The notes: a model not told the origin generated them from the sequence alone. DNA of 64,000 bases from Winogradskyella pelagia (GCF_017581965.1 NZ_JAGEVF010000001.1:248001-312000), one strand, 5' to 3'; positions 1 through 9,271 are shown, numbered from the stretch's first letter. Numbers and translations: made by a program.

Positions 1-472
1 TATCATTATTTTGATATCTATAACGTGCCGCTTTACAGAGCCTAACACCGTCTATAATAGAGGCATGGTTTAGGGAATCTGAAATAATGGCGTCTTCTTT
101 TGTTAACAAGGGTTCAAACACACCACCATTAGCATCAAAAGCTGCAGCATATAAAATGGTGTCTTCTGTACCGTAAAAATCCGCTATTTTTTGTTCTAAT
201 TCCTTGTGAATATCTTGGGTGCCACATATAAAGCGCACAGAAGACATACCAAAGCCATGGCTGTCTAACGTGTCCTTTGCAGCTTTTATAACCTCTGGGT
301 GTGCCGATAATCCTAGGTAATTATTAGCGCAGAAATTTAATACCTTCTGACCTGTGTTTAATGTTATTTCAGAACCTTGAGGCGATGTTATAATACGCTC
401 CTCTTTAAATAATCCAGCCTCTTTAATGGCTTCAATTTCACTTTGCAAGTGGGTTTTAATATTTCCGTACAT
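1..472 (-). CDS. kbl: Glycine C-acetyltransferase (2-amino-3-ketobutyrate CoA ligase), 3' part outside window
   Basis: PLP-dependent alpha-oxoamine synthase family enzyme that interconverts glycine plus acetyl-CoA and 2-amino-3-ketobutyrate in threonine breakdown. The minus strand reads from an ATG at 472 ([20 protein letters not shown]) for 157 codons and runs off the window start. The visible part contains [14 protein letters not shown] and [15 protein letters not shown], typical of the N-terminal third of this family, followed by [17 protein letters not shown]. The C-terminal two thirds with the PLP lysine is missing. Its start lies about 20 bp downstream of a good TAnnTTTG -7 element. Other alpha-oxoamine synthases (BioF, SPT) are possible but the N-terminus fits Kbl best. 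Confidence 0.88.
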   Translation of the reverse strand, partial: MYGNIKTHLQSEIEAIKEAGLFKEERIITSPQGSEITLNTGQKVLNFCANNYLGLSAHPEVIKAAKDTLDSHGFGMSSVRFICGTQDIHKELEQKIADFYGTEDTILYAAAFDANGGVFEPLLTKEDAIISDSLNHASIIDGVRLCKAARYRYQNND

Positions 473-493
473 TTTATGGTTTTTATTTTACGA

Positions 494-501
494 CAAAGAT
501 A
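494..501 (-). promoter_or_regulatory. Bacteroidota-type -7 element for kbl
   Basis: Read on the minus strand this is TATCTTTG, a perfect match to the Bacteroidota -7 consensus TAnnTTTG. It places a transcription start near 488, about 16 nt before the kbl ATG. It sits just past the stop codon of the helicase gene, so kbl can be transcribed on its own. I see no clear -33 TTTG. Confidence 0.55.
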
Positions 502-512
502 ACATTCGACAA

Positions 513-3500
513 CTAGACTTCAATTATTTCAATACTGTCATTTATGTAAATAATCATTTTTTTTATGACAATAAAATCCATCTGATTCAATACTTCATCA
601 TAGTAATTTATTTGTTCTTGGTGGTGCGATTTTTTAAAACCTGTTTTATAGTCTATAATAGTCACTTCATTTTTTGAGTTAAGGTTTATTCTATCGGGTC
701 TTATCAATTTTCCAGACTCCAATAAAATATCGTGCTCGTTTAATACTCCATAGTCGTCCTCAAAATATTCCGTCAATTCAGGATGAAAAACAACTTTTTC
801 AACTAATGGCCTTAGAAGTCTTGCACTATTCTCATTAATGTCGCCAGATATTTTTAGCTCATTAAAGGCAAAGTCTAAATCTCCCTTAGTATTAATTTTA
901 GATAGAATAAGGTGTATAAGATTGCCGCGTTCTATAGCCTCTTGTTGACTTGAGTCCCACAATAACGATGCTTTTGTTACAATTTTTAGATTATTGCTTT
1001 CTTTTTGGTTAGAAATCAAATGGAGTATTTCTGAAGGTACACTTGGAGTTTTGGATTTTACCTGGTGCTGTTCCCCAAAGCTATAATTTTCTTCAGAATC
1101 TATCCATAAGTTCTTGGATATAAGATAAGAAATAAACAAGCCAGAAAATGTATTTGGATTGGTGTCTCCTTTAGACGTGAAATCCCTCTTAGAAATCACA
1201 TAAAGTTCAGTCTCGGGTCTAGTCATTACAACATAAAGTAAGTTGATGTTGTCTAAAACGAGCTGTTGACGATGCTTTTCATAAAGATTGGGGCCAGGGG
1301 CTCTATAATTTTCTACGTCTTTATTAAAGTTAATAAGTAAATTGTCAAAGCCATTATAGAGTTGCTTATCTACAGGAAACCATAATTTAGGGCTCATTTC
1401 TCTATAAATATCTAAATCCGCGAAAGGGTAAATAACAATCGGAAATTCCAAGCCTTTAGATTTATGAATAGTCATTATTTGAACAGCGTTTATATCGCTC
1501 GAAACAACAACACTAAGCTTATCTTCTTTAGCTTCAAAATATCTTATGAAGCTAGCTATATCAGATTGTTTGGATTGTACAAAACCTAATACTTCATCTA
1601 GAAAAAACTGCAAATAGGCATCAGAAACTTTGTTAAGCTCAAAGAGCCCGATAAACTGTTCAACAAGCTCGTATAAAGACAGTTGTAATAAAGAGTTGGT
1701 TTTAATGTTTACATCTTGTGTACACAAGTCGCTTAAGAAAACATCTAAGTTTTCTGAGAGATGCCTTATATAAAACTCATGCTTGTCCTCAATGCCTTGT
1801 CGATGTGCTAAAAACTCAAGAGCTTCAATTTTTAATTGATTGGCAGAAGGCTTCAAAAGTAGCTTGAGCAAAGTCAATAAAAACTTCACCTTAGGCGAGT
1901 TCTTTAAAAGTAGTGTTTCTGAGGAGGTTATAGGGATTTTATTTTCGCTTAAATATTGCGCTATAACAACACCTTCTTTACGTTTTCTGGTAATAATACA
2001 AATGTCTTTGTAGTCATAACCTCTGCTGAGGCATTTGCTCACCGTTTCAAGGACTTCATAGACGTATTTTTCATCACGGCTATCTTCTTTTTTAATATCA
2101 AGAAACCTTAGCCCTACGTAACCTTTAGTTTTTAAGTATGCGTCTTGCCCTGCCTTATTATAGAGTTGCCCATGATTGTCATTGCTAAAAAAAGCATGTC
2201 CTAAATGTGTAAAAAAAGAATTATTAAAATCTACGATGTTTTCAGAGCTTCTGTAGTTGGTAGCCAAATTGAGGATTTTGGAGCCTGTATGAAATGGTTG
2301 GTTGTCGCCTTGGTAAAGTGAAATAAATTGTTCTGGATCACTTCCACGCCAACGATAAATAGACTGTTTGGCGTCTCCCACAATCATTGATGAGCCTTTG
2401 CCACTGCTCAAAGTATTGTCTAACAATGGAATTAAATTTTGCCATTGAAGTTGCGAGGTGTCCTGAAATTCGTCTACAAAATAATAGTTAAATCTTTCAC
2501 CAATCCTTTCATAAATAAAAGGTGTTGGTTGGTTTCTTATTTCTTTACTTATAATAGTATTAAACTCAGAAATAAGCATTACGTTTTGATCAATTTTTAA
2601 CTGGTTTAATTCATGTCCTATTAAATTGAGGACGGAATAAGGGGTTAGATTTTGAAGGGCTGACTTTAGAAATTTTACTTCATAAAGATTAGTTTTTGAA
2701 GAGGTAAAGGCGTTAGTAAGTTGTGGTTGAATTTCGTTTATAATAGAAGCAACAGCTTCAGAAACTCTTTTTGGATAAAGGGGATTGCCTTCAATCAGAT
2801 TGTCTTGCCATTTAGCACCATAATTAATATTGGTTGAACCGCTTTCTAACTTTAAGAAATAGTTGGGTAGATATTTACTGGAGAAATCATCGTGATTAAG
2901 TCCGGATTCTTCAATTAAGCTTAACGCACTCGATGCAGTGGTTCTTAGTTTGGCCTCTGCGGCATCCAATTCTTTTTTAATGCGTCTTTTTAAGATTTTG
3001 AAATCACTTAATGTTTTGCCTTTAATCTTTTCTAATTCATATAAGTCGTTTTCTTTAAGCAAAACACCTGAAATGTTGTTTAAATCATAACTGATATCCC
3101 AACTTTTGTCCTCATTGGTTTTTTCAATAGCAAATTTAACTAGTGTATTTGTGAGTTCTTGGTCAATTCCGGCTTTACTTATTAGTTTATCTACAGCTTC
3201 ATTTAATAAACGTTCTTGGTCTAGCTCTACTTCAAAATTTAAAGGCAGCCTCAAATCGTGGGCAAAGGTTCTTATAAGCCTATGAGTAAAAGCATCAATT
3301 GTTGTTACCTCAAACGCACCGTAATTATGAAGCAGATTTTTTAATATAATTTTAGACTGCGATTTAATTTGGTCTTCAGTTTTGGAGAGCTCAAGACAAA
3401 TATCCTTTAGCATTGGATGTGGTTCATTGTCTTTTTCAATTGACGAGAAAGTCTTAAGCATTGAGACAATCCTATCTTTCATCTCGCCCACAGCCTTATT

Positions 3501-3641
3501 AGTGAAGGTAATTGCTAAGACATGTTTAAACTCTAAAGGATTGTTTGAGCCTAACAAAATTTTGAGATACGCTTTTGCGAGGGTATAGGTTTTACCGCTA
3601 CCAGCAGAGGCATTGTATATTGTAAAAGGCGAGTCTAACAA
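513..3641 (-). CDS. UvrD/RecB-family helicase with C-terminal PD-(D/E)XK nuclease (AddA-like)
   Basis: 1042-aa superfamily 1 DNA helicase, probably the helicase-nuclease subunit of an AddAB/RecBCD-like double-strand break repair enzyme. Walker A is ASAGSGKT at residues 11-18, motif Ia region TFTNKAVGEM at 45-54, and Walker B is VDEFQD at about 389-394. Motif IV-like IYRWRGSDPEQF, motif V HKSKGLEFPIVIYP and motif VI-like VMTRPETELYV follow. Near residue 1000, RPDRI followed by IIDYKTG looks like the D...DYK core of a RecB-type nuclease. The usual partner, an AddB-like protein, is not adjacent in the window and may lie elsewhere. Convergent or divergent neighbours (kbl, sod) are functionally unrelated. 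Confidence 0.88.
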   Translation of the reverse strand: MLDSPFTIYNASAGSGKTYTLAKAYLKILLGSNNPLEFKHVLAITFTNKAVGEMKDRIVSMLKTFSSIEKDNEPHPMLKDICLELSKTEDQIKSQSKIILKNLLHNYGAFEVTTIDAFTHRLIRTFAHDLRLPLNFEVELDQERLLNEAVDKLISKAGIDQELTNTLVKFAIEKTNEDKSWDISYDLNNISGVLLKENDLYELEKIKGKTLSDFKILKRRIKKELDAAEAKLRTTASSALSLIEESGLNHDDFSSKYLPNYFLKLESGSTNINYGAKWQDNLIEGNPLYPKRVSEAVASIINEIQPQLTNAFTSSKTNLYEVKFLKSALQNLTPYSVLNLIGHELNQLKIDQNVMLISEFNTIISKEIRNQPTPFIYERIGERFNYYFVDEFQDTSQLQWQNLIPLLDNTLSSGKGSSMIVGDAKQSIYRWRGSDPEQFISLYQGDNQPFHTGSKILNLATNYRSSENIVDFNNSFFTHLGHAFFSNDNHGQLYNKAGQDAYLKTKGYVGLRFLDIKKEDSRDEKYVYEVLETVSKCLSRGYDYKDICIITRKRKEGVVIAQYLSENKIPITSSETLLLKNSPKVKFLLTLLKLLLKPSANQLKIEALEFLAHRQGIEDKHEFYIRHLSENLDVFLSDLCTQDVNIKTNSLLQLSLYELVEQFIGLFELNKVSDAYLQFFLDEVLGFVQSKQSDIASFIRYFEAKEDKLSVVVSSDINAVQIMTIHKSKGLEFPIVIYPFADLDIYREMSPKLWFPVDKQLYNGFDNLLINFNKDVENYRAPGPNLYEKHRQQLVLDNINLLYVVMTRPETELYVISKRDFTSKGDTNPNTFSGLFISYLISKNLWIDSEENYSFGEQHQVKSKTPSVPSEILHLISNQKESNNLKIVTKASLLWDSSQQEAIERGNLIHLILSKINTKGDLDFAFNELKISGDINENSARLLRPLVEKVVFHPELTEYFEDDYGVLNEHDILLESGKLIRPDRINLNSKNEVTIIDYKTGFKKSHHQEQINYYDEVLNQMDFIVIKKMIIYINDSIEIIEV

Positions 3642-3708
3642 AAGAAAATTTTTATACCAAAATAGGGAATCTTAATATTTTATTTAGATTTTGTTAATAT
3701 CTATATTG

Positions 3709-3716
3709 TAATTTTG
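3709..3716 (+). promoter_or_regulatory. -7 element for superoxide dismutase
   Basis: TAATTTTG matches the TAnnTTTG consensus and predicts a start near 3721, giving a leader of about 30 nt. A TTTG at 3690-3693 could serve as the -33 box, but the 15-nt gap is shorter than usual. Confidence 0.5.
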
Positions 3717-3752
3717 GTAAAACTGAAATGTTAACACTAAAAAATTAGAAAT

Positions 3753-4361
3753 ATGGCTTTTGAATTACCAAAATTAAATTATGCATATGACGCTTTAGAA
3801 CCTCACATAGACGCAAGAACTATGGAAATTCACCACTCAAAGCATCATAATGGATATACAACAAAGTTAAATGCTGCAATTGAGGGAACCGATTTAGAGA
3901 ATAAATCAATCGATGATATTCTTAACGGTTTAGACATGACCAATATGGCTGTTAGGAATAATGGAGGTGGATTTTATAATCACTCATTGTTTTGGACTGT
4001 AATGGACCCAAAAGACAGAGGATATTTATCTGGTGAGTTAAAGGACGCCATTGAGGGTAAATATGGTTCCAAAGAAGCATTTATCGAAGCGTTTAGTAAG
4101 GCCGCAGCCACTCAATTTGGTTCTGGATGGGCTTGGCTGTGCGTTCATAAAGGGGGAGCTGTGGAAGTTTGCTCAACACCAAATCAAGACAACCCCTTAA
4201 TGCCTGGTGTAGGATGTGGAGGCACGCCTATTCTTGGTTTAGATGTTTGGGAACATGCATATTACTTAAATTACCAAAATAGAAGACCGGATTACATTGA
4301 TGCCTTTTTCAAGGTTATTAATTGGAATGAGGTTGAAAGACGTTATGCAGAGGCCAAGTAG
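3753..4361 (+). CDS. Superoxide dismutase, Fe/Mn family
   Basis: 202-aa enzyme converting superoxide to oxygen and hydrogen peroxide, probably cytosolic because no signal peptide is visible. The N-terminal alpha-hairpin carries the first metal ligand H27 in [12 protein letters not shown]. The second ligand is in [11 protein letters not shown], and the last two are in [20 protein letters not shown]. The glycines before the second ligand and the NQDNPLM segment resemble Mn-type rather than Fe-type enzymes, but metal choice in Bacteroidota enzymes can be flexible, so no sodA/sodB symbol is given. The length is normal. The gene is monocistronic, with its own -7 element upstream and a strong terminator just after the stop. 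Confidence 0.95.
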   Translation: MAFELPKLNYAYDALEPHIDARTMEIHHSKHHNGYTTKLNAAIEGTDLENKSIDDILNGLDMTNMAVRNNGGGFYNHSLFWTVMDPKDRGYLSGELKDAIEGKYGSKEAFIEAFSKAAATQFGSGWAWLCVHKGGAVEVCSTPNQDNPLMPGVGCGGTPILGLDVWEHAYYLNYQNRRPDYIDAFFKVINWNEVERRYAEAK

Positions 4362-4387
4362 ACTCTAAAGGTATTACCCAAAATAAA

Positions 4388-4413
4388 AAGCCCGAACTTA
4401 AATCTTCGGGCTT
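4388..4413 (+). terminator. Intrinsic terminator of superoxide dismutase gene
   Basis: A 9-bp stem (AAGCCCGAA / TTCGGGCTT) with an 8-nt loop starts 27 bp after the stop codon and is followed by TTCTTATG. GC-rich stem plus short T-rich tail supports factor-independent termination. Confidence 0.75.
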
Positions 4414-4464
4414 TCTTATGCATTAGAATTTTCTAGTCAGGTATTTAAAACACTCCTGATTTAA

Positions 4465-4538
4465 AATGAAACAAGGTGAACGAATGTTCACCTTGTTTGC
4501 CCCAAATCTACCATAAACTTAACCTACTTATGTTATGG
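4465..4538 (-). ncRNA. Candidate small RNA, copy 1 of a tandem pair
   Basis: Read on the minus strand this holds a perfect -7 element TATATTTG (4544-4551), then a 43-nt segment (4541-4499), then a hairpin built on GGTGAAC/GTTCACC (4471-4496) with a modest T-rich tail. This is the layout of a self-contained RNA of about 70 nt with its own promoter and terminator. The 43-nt segment and the hairpin type recur about 222 bp away. I cannot name the family. A short reading frame (MVDLGQTR, then stop) is present within it. Transcription is inferred, not shown. Confidence 0.42.
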
Positions 4539-4543
4539 TGAAT

Positions 4544-4551
4544 CAAATATA
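4544..4551 (-). promoter_or_regulatory. -7 element of candidate small RNA copy 1
   Basis: Minus-strand TATATTTG is a perfect TAnnTTTG match placed 2 bp upstream of the conserved 43-nt element. The second copy has TACATTGG (4766-4773) at exactly the same offset, one mismatch from consensus, so promoter position is conserved between copies. Confidence 0.45.
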
Positions 4552-4690
4552 AGTTGACACTTTTGCTCTAAGTTAATTTTTTGGACAAACGACCTATATA
4601 TTAGTCTAAGCGTGGAATCTAATAGAAATGTTAATCAATAAAGGACTAAATGCAGTGTTATCTAAAGTTTCACTTTAACCATGTACAATA

Positions 4691-4760
4691 AAAAAAGGTG
4701 AACACTGTTCACCTTTTTTTGCCCCAAATCTACCATGAACTTAACCTACTTATGTTATGG
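4691..4760 (-). ncRNA. Candidate small RNA, copy 2 of a tandem pair
   Basis: The 43-nt segment at 4721-4763 matches copy 1 (4499-4541) at 42 of 43 positions. It is followed on the minus strand by a near-perfect hairpin (AAGGTGAACAGTGTTCACCTT core) flanked by runs of A and T, so it could terminate transcription in both directions. The -7-like TACATTGG lies at 4766-4773. The hairpin stem differs from copy 1 in sequence while staying paired, which suggests the structure is maintained. A short frame beginning MVDLGQKKVNSVH is open here, so a small peptide is an alternative reading. Confidence 0.45.
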
Positions 4761-4827
4761 TGATACCAATGTAATCGTATTTGTTAAAACCGACACATAT
4801 AATAGATGAAATACAGTATTCTTCGAT

Positions 4828-4861
4828 AAAAAACAGAATATATCGGACAAAATGCTGTTTT
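4828..4861 (-). terminator. Possible terminator after purF
   Basis: On the minus strand, immediately after the purF stop, AAAACAG pairs with CTGTTTT across an 18-nt loop and is followed by a T run. The stem is weak and AT-rich, so this is tentative. Confidence 0.4.
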
Positions 4862-4864
4862 GTA

Positions 4865-6763
4865 TTAATAAGCACGTTCTTTATTGCCTTCATAAAAATT
4901 GATAAAGGCCTTATTTACCACGCGATTGCCTCCATCAGTTGGGTAATCTCCCGTAAAATACCAATCTCCAAGATTTTTTGGACAAGCTAAATGCAAATTG
5001 GTAACACTTTGAAAAATTATTTCTACGTCTGCCTTAACACTATCATCACTTAGTAATTCTGAAATTTTATTTGATATCTGTTCATCCGTAAAGTCAGCAT
5101 AGATTTCTTTAACATAATTAACCACTTCTTTGTCTTTAAGATTTACTTGTGTTAAACATTTTTTATACACATCTTCGACTAAATGATAGCGATTATTGTC
5201 TTTAAGTAACTCTAAGGCTGCCCTAAAGGCAATTAAACTCTCTAAATTGGCCATGTCAATGCCATAGCAATCAGGATATCGGATTTGAGGCGCAGACGAT
5301 ACCACAACAATTTTTTTAGGATTTAGCCTATCCATCATTTTAATGATGCTCCTTTTTAGAGTTGTACCTCGTACTATACTATCATCAATTATAACTAGGT
5401 TATCTGTGGGTTTAATAACACCATATGTGACATCATAAACGTGAGCAACAAGATCATCCCTACTACTATCCTCAGTAATGAAGGTTCTCAGTTTAACATC
5501 TTTTATTGCTATTTTTTCAATACGTGGTCGTTCAGACAATATGTCTTCAACTTTATCCGCAGATAATTCGCGTTTTCCATTTAGAATGGCTTGAGTTTTC
5601 TTATGATTCAAGTGTTCTTCAACCGTATCTATCATTCCATAAAATGATGTTTCCGCAGTATTTGGTATGTAAGAGAACACGGTGTTTTTTGTGTCATTGT
5701 CTATAGCCTTCAGTACTTTTGGCATCACCAATCTACCAAGTTCTTTACGCTCCTTGTAAATTTCAGAATCACTTCCTCGTGAGAAATAAATGCGTTCAAA
5801 GGAACAGGCCTTTCTTTCTAAAGGCTCAAGTATTTTTTTAATCTCAGTAGAACCAGATTTTTTGGTAATTATGGCATGTCCTGGGTCTAATTCTAGAACT
5901 TCTTCAAAAGGCACATTAAAAACGGTTTGTATTACTGGACGCTCTGATGCAACAACAACAACTTCATCATCCATATAATAGTAGGCAGGTCTAATTCCGG
6001 CAGGATCTCTTAAAACAAAAGAGTCACCATGACCTAATAAACCAGCCATAGCATAACCACCGTCCCAGTTTTTAGCAGCGCGCCTTAATATTTTATGAAC
6101 CTTAAGTCTATCTGCAATCAAGGGTGAACACTCAATTTTTGAGTAGCCTTCCTTTTTTAAATCCTTATAAATTTTTGATACGGCATCATCTAAAAAATGA
6201 CCTATTTTTTCCATTACTGTTATAGTATCCGCTTTTTCTTTTGGGTGCTGCCCTATATCTACCAGATTGTCAAATAGCTCGTTTACATTGGTCATGTTAA
6301 AGTTGCCGGCGACAATCAAGTTTCGGTGCATCCAATTATTTTGCCTTAAAAAAGGATGAACACTCTCAACGCTATTTTTACCAAACGTGCCATATCTAAC
6401 ATGTCCCAAAAGTACTTCACCTATGTAGGGAATGTTCTTTTTTTGTAATTCTACATTCTCTTGATAACTTGGATTTTCACTTAATTCCTTGTTAATACGC
6501 TCATTGATTTGAGAGAAAATATCTTGTATTGGTTGCTGAGCGATAGACCTAACACGGCTGATATAGCGCTCTCCAGGCTTGGTGTTGAGTTTAATACTGG
6601 CCAGACCTGCACCATCTTGTCCACGATTGTGCTGCTTTTCCATCATTAAATACATTTTATTTACACCGTAAAAAGCACTGCCGTATTTTTTCTTGTAATA
6701 TTCAAGTGGTTTCAGAAGTCGAATAAGTGCTATACCGCACTCGTGTTTAATGGCATCACTCAT
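4865..6763 (-). CDS. purF: Amidophosphoribosyltransferase
   Basis: 632-aa enzyme for the first step of purine synthesis: PRPP plus glutamine gives 5-phosphoribosylamine. A class II glutamine amidotransferase domain occupies the N-terminal half, with the candidate nucleophile C9 in KHECGIAL (eight residues would have to be removed to expose it) and the HNRGQDGAGLASI segment. The phosphoribosyltransferase domain carries the PRPP loop in VIIDDSIVRGTT. It is about 130 residues longer than the E. coli enzyme, with a long C-terminal region rich in charged residues, as in the long PurF form common in Bacteroidota. It shares the purine theme with purN, 3.2 kb further along the same strand, although other genes lie between. 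Confidence 0.9.
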   Translation of the reverse strand: MSDAIKHECGIALIRLLKPLEYYKKKYGSAFYGVNKMYLMMEKQHNRGQDGAGLASIKLNTKPGERYISRVRSIAQQPIQDIFSQINERINKELSENPSYQENVELQKKNIPYIGEVLLGHVRYGTFGKNSVESVHPFLRQNNWMHRNLIVAGNFNMTNVNELFDNLVDIGQHPKEKADTITVMEKIGHFLDDAVSKIYKDLKKEGYSKIECSPLIADRLKVHKILRRAAKNWDGGYAMAGLLGHGDSFVLRDPAGIRPAYYYMDDEVVVVASERPVIQTVFNVPFEEVLELDPGHAIITKKSGSTEIKKILEPLERKACSFERIYFSRGSDSEIYKERKELGRLVMPKVLKAIDNDTKNTVFSYIPNTAETSFYGMIDTVEEHLNHKKTQAILNGKRELSADKVEDILSERPRIEKIAIKDVKLRTFITEDSSRDDLVAHVYDVTYGVIKPTDNLVIIDDSIVRGTTLKRSIIKMMDRLNPKKIVVVSSAPQIRYPDCYGIDMANLESLIAFRAALELLKDNNRYHLVEDVYKKCLTQVNLKDKEVVNYVKEIYADFTDEQISNKISELLSDDSVKADVEIIFQSVTNLHLACPKNLGDWYFTGDYPTDGGNRVVNKAFINFYEGNKERAY

Positions 6764-6790
6764 AGTTTTGCTTTGTGCTTTTTAAATTAC

Positions 6791-6814
6791 AAAAAAAAGC
6801 GCTTAAGATAGCGC
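6791..6814 (-). terminator. Terminator between kinase gene and purF
   Basis: On the minus strand GCGCT-ATCTTA-AGCGC is followed by eight T residues, directly after the stop codon of the PfkB-family gene. It implies that purF is transcribed from its own promoter in the remaining short spacer. Confidence 0.7.
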
Positions 6815-6821
6815 GAGTTTG

Positions 6822-7748
6822 TTATGACAATTCTATTTCAAATTGAGTTAAATTTTTAAACTCCTCTAATCGTTTATAAATGTCTTTATCGTTTAAATCT
6901 TGCATACGTTCAGTTCCAAATTTTTCAACGCAGAAAGATGCTAGTGTAGAACCATAAATCACGGCAGTCTTCATGTTTTCAAAAGAATAGTCACCTGTCC
7001 TGGCTAAATATCCCGCAAATCCACCTGCAAAAGTGTCGCCGGCTCCTGTAGGGTCAAAAACCTCTTCTAAAGGCAATGCAGGAGCGAAGAACACATTGTC
7101 ATTATGAAATAACAATGCACCGTGCTCGCCTTTTTTTATGACTACATACTTAGGGCCCATGTCGTGGATTTTCCTAGCCGCAACCACCAAAGAGTATTCG
7201 CCAGTTAACTGTCTTGCTTCTTCGTCATTAATTGTAATTACATCTATTTTGCCAATAATCTCTTTTAGTTCATCTAGGGCGCAGTCCATCCAAAAATTCA
7301 TTGTATCTAAAATACTAAGTTCAGGCTTTTTTTCCATTTGGTTAAGCACACTCATTTGAACGGAAGGATGAAGATTTCCTAACATAACCACTTCTGCATT
7401 TCTGTATGAAGTAGGAACAGCTGGTTGAAAATTTGCTAAAACATTTAATTCTGTTACCAAGGTATCCCTAGAATTCATATCATTATGATACTTTCCACTC
7501 CAAAAAAATGTTTTTCCATCTTTTACAATTTCAATTCCCGAAATATCTATCTTTTTTTTAGATAGTAGGTCTAAATACTTTTGCGGAAAATCACCACCAA
7601 CAATGGATACAATTGAAGAATTAATGTTAAAGTACGAGGCTGCTAAACCAATAAACGTTCCTGCCCCTCCTAGTATTTTGTCGGTTTTTCCAAAAGGCGT
7701 TTCAATAGCATCAAATGCTACTGTTCCGACAATTACTAATTTGCTCAT
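6822..7748 (-). CDS. PfkB-family carbohydrate/nucleoside kinase
   Basis: 308-aa ribokinase-superfamily kinase. The N-terminal half has GGAGTFIGLAASYF (substrate-side glycines) and the C-terminal half has DPTGAGDTFAGGFAGYLA, the PfkB signature with the catalytic aspartate and anion-hole glycines. The substrate cannot be read from the sequence; adenosine, ribose or another sugar are all possible. The gene sits between purF and a flavin monooxygenase, with a perfect -7 element upstream and a terminator downstream, so it looks like a single-gene unit. A purine-salvage role would suit the neighbour but is only a guess. Confidence 0.88.
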   Translation of the reverse strand: MSKLVIVGTVAFDAIETPFGKTDKILGGAGTFIGLAASYFNINSSIVSIVGGDFPQKYLDLLSKKKIDISGIEIVKDGKTFFWSGKYHNDMNSRDTLVTELNVLANFQPAVPTSYRNAEVVMLGNLHPSVQMSVLNQMEKKPELSILDTMNFWMDCALDELKEIIGKIDVITINDEEARQLTGEYSLVVAARKIHDMGPKYVVIKKGEHGALLFHNDNVFFAPALPLEEVFDPTGAGDTFAGGFAGYLARTGDYSFENMKTAVIYGSTLASFCVEKFGTERMQDLNDKDIYKRLEEFKNLTQFEIELS

Positions 7749-7771
7749 TAAACCTGGTTTAAATTAAGGTG

Positions 7772-7779
7772 CAAATTTA
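7772..7779 (-). promoter_or_regulatory. -7 element for PfkB-family kinase
   Basis: Minus-strand TAAATTTG matches TAnnTTTG exactly and predicts a start near 7766, about 18 nt before the ATG. Confidence 0.5.
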
Positions 7780-7815
7780 AGTAAAATATATTCCTCTTAA
7801 AATTATTAAACTCTA

Positions 7816-9264
7816 TTAATTGAATACTGCGAAAGAGTCATTTATTTTATCAATTCTAAGCATTTTATAGTCTAGAATATAGTTCTGATAAACTCTCCAA
7901 GGCGCTTTATCACCTTGATTAGGGAGTATATTACGAGCTCTGTGAATATAACCTGAATTTAAATTTAGTAACGGAGTAGGTTCTAGATTAATGCCTCTAG
8001 TTTTTGGGCAAAAAGATTGAAAACTGTTTTTATCCATATAATTTAAAACTCGTGTTATATATTCGCTTGTTAAATCACTTTTTAATGTCCAAGAGGCATT
8101 GGTATAGCCTACAAATAGAAATAAATTAGGTAAATCACTTAACATGCATCCCTTATAAACAAAAAGTTTTGAAATATCAACAGTCACATCATCGATTGAT
8201 ATGTTTACGCCACCAAGCGGTAAAATTCTTAAACCTGTAGCACTTACTATAATATCAGCTTCTAATTTTTTTCCAGATTCTAAAACAATTCCTGTTTCAT
8301 TAAAGCGGTCTATTTTAGCTGTTTCAACAGAGGCTTTACCTTTTCTTATCGATTTAAATAAGTCTCCATCTGGTGCCAAACAAAATCGTTGTTCCCATGG
8401 ATTGTAATTAGGAGTAAAATGTGGATGAACAGAAATATCTCCTAGTTCTTTTTGTGCTTTTTTTACAATGTATTTTTTCATGGTGGCTGGCCATTTCTTG
8501 CAGGCATTGAAAAAGGCCATATCTAAAAGCACATTTTTTATTCTTATTGCTTTATGCGCAATTTTTTTTGGTAAAATGAACTTAAAAAACTTTGCGACTT
8601 TATCCTTATTGGGAAGAGCACCTACATAAGTTGGTGATCTTTGTAGCATAGTCACGTGATGCACTTTTTCTGCAATTTTGGGTACAATAGTTACTGCGGT
8701 TGCACCACTACCAATAACCACTACTTTTTTATCATTTAATACTAATTCTTTGGGCCAATTTTGAGGGTGTATCAATTTACCTTTATAGTTAGATAGACCT
8801 TTGTAATCAGGCGTGTAACCTTTATCATAATTATAATAACCACTGCAATTAAAAATAAATTTGGAAGTGTAAGTATTCGTTTTATTGGTTTTTAGATTAA
8901 CTGCTGTAACAGTCCATATGTTGTCATTAGTATTGAATGCATATGAAGTAGCTCTCTGATTATAAGAGATGTTATTAGTAACGTTATAATCGTTGGTAGC
9001 TTCTTTAAGATACGTTAGTATTGATGGAGCATCTGCAAACGATTTTGCATCATCCCAAGTTTTAAAAGAATATCCAAATGTATACATATCAGAATCTGAT
9101 CTTATTCCGGGATATTTAAATAGATCCCAAGTACCTCCTAGAGATTCTCGAGATTCAAGTATGAGATATGACTTCTCAGGATTTTTACGAGTTAAGTGAC
9201 ATGCTGCACCTATGCCTGATAAACCAGCACCAATAATTATAATGTCGTAATAATTAGGCATCAT
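7816..9264 (-). CDS. Flavin-containing monooxygenase (Baeyer-Villiger type)
   Basis: FAD- and NADPH-dependent monooxygenase. The FAD Rossmann motif is IIIGAGLSGIGAA close to the N-terminus, the NADP-binding motif is VVVIGSGATAVTIVP, and between them YKGKLIHPQNWP closely fits the Baeyer-Villiger fingerprint FxGxxxHxxxWP with Y for F. A longer frame opens at 9303, but that start lies inside the upstream RNase H gene; the tandem ATGs at 9264 and 9261 (MMPNYYDIIIIGAG) follow the RNase H stop by 7 bp and fit the family N-terminus, so 9264 is chosen. Substrate is unknown. Probably co-transcribed with rnhA. Confidence 0.85.
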   Translation of the reverse strand: MMPNYYDIIIIGAGLSGIGAACHLTRKNPEKSYLILESRESLGGTWDLFKYPGIRSDSDMYTFGYSFKTWDDAKSFADAPSILTYLKEATNDYNVTNNISYNQRATSYAFNTNDNIWTVTAVNLKTNKTNTYTSKFIFNCSGYYNYDKGYTPDYKGLSNYKGKLIHPQNWPKELVLNDKKVVVIGSGATAVTIVPKIAEKVHHVTMLQRSPTYVGALPNKDKVAKFFKFILPKKIAHKAIRIKNVLLDMAFFNACKKWPATMKKYIVKKAQKELGDISVHPHFTPNYNPWEQRFCLAPDGDLFKSIRKGKASVETAKIDRFNETGIVLESGKKLEADIIVSATGLRILPLGGVNISIDDVTVDISKLFVYKGCMLSDLPNLFLFVGYTNASWTLKSDLTSEYITRVLNYMDKNSFQSFCPKTRGINLEPTPLLNLNSGYIHRARNILPNQGDKAPWRVYQNYILDYKMLRIDKINDSFAVFN

Positions 9265-9271
9265 TGCTATA

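Larger units (their letters stand above)
4499..4763. repeat. Two direct copies of a 43-bp element
   Basis: 4499-4541 and 4721-4763 are identical except for one A/G difference. Both begin GCCCCAAATCTACCAT on the plus strand and end TTATGGTGA. The sequence between them (about 180 bp) is AT-rich with no gene I can support, and the whole 4362-4864 gap contains nothing else beyond terminators. Confidence 0.9.

Noticed and set aside
4362..4864. Insertion sequence or mobile remnant in the 500-bp gap
   Set aside because: The 43-bp duplication has no transposase frame, no inverted terminal repeats and no target-site duplication; promoter-plus-hairpin layout fits small RNAs better.
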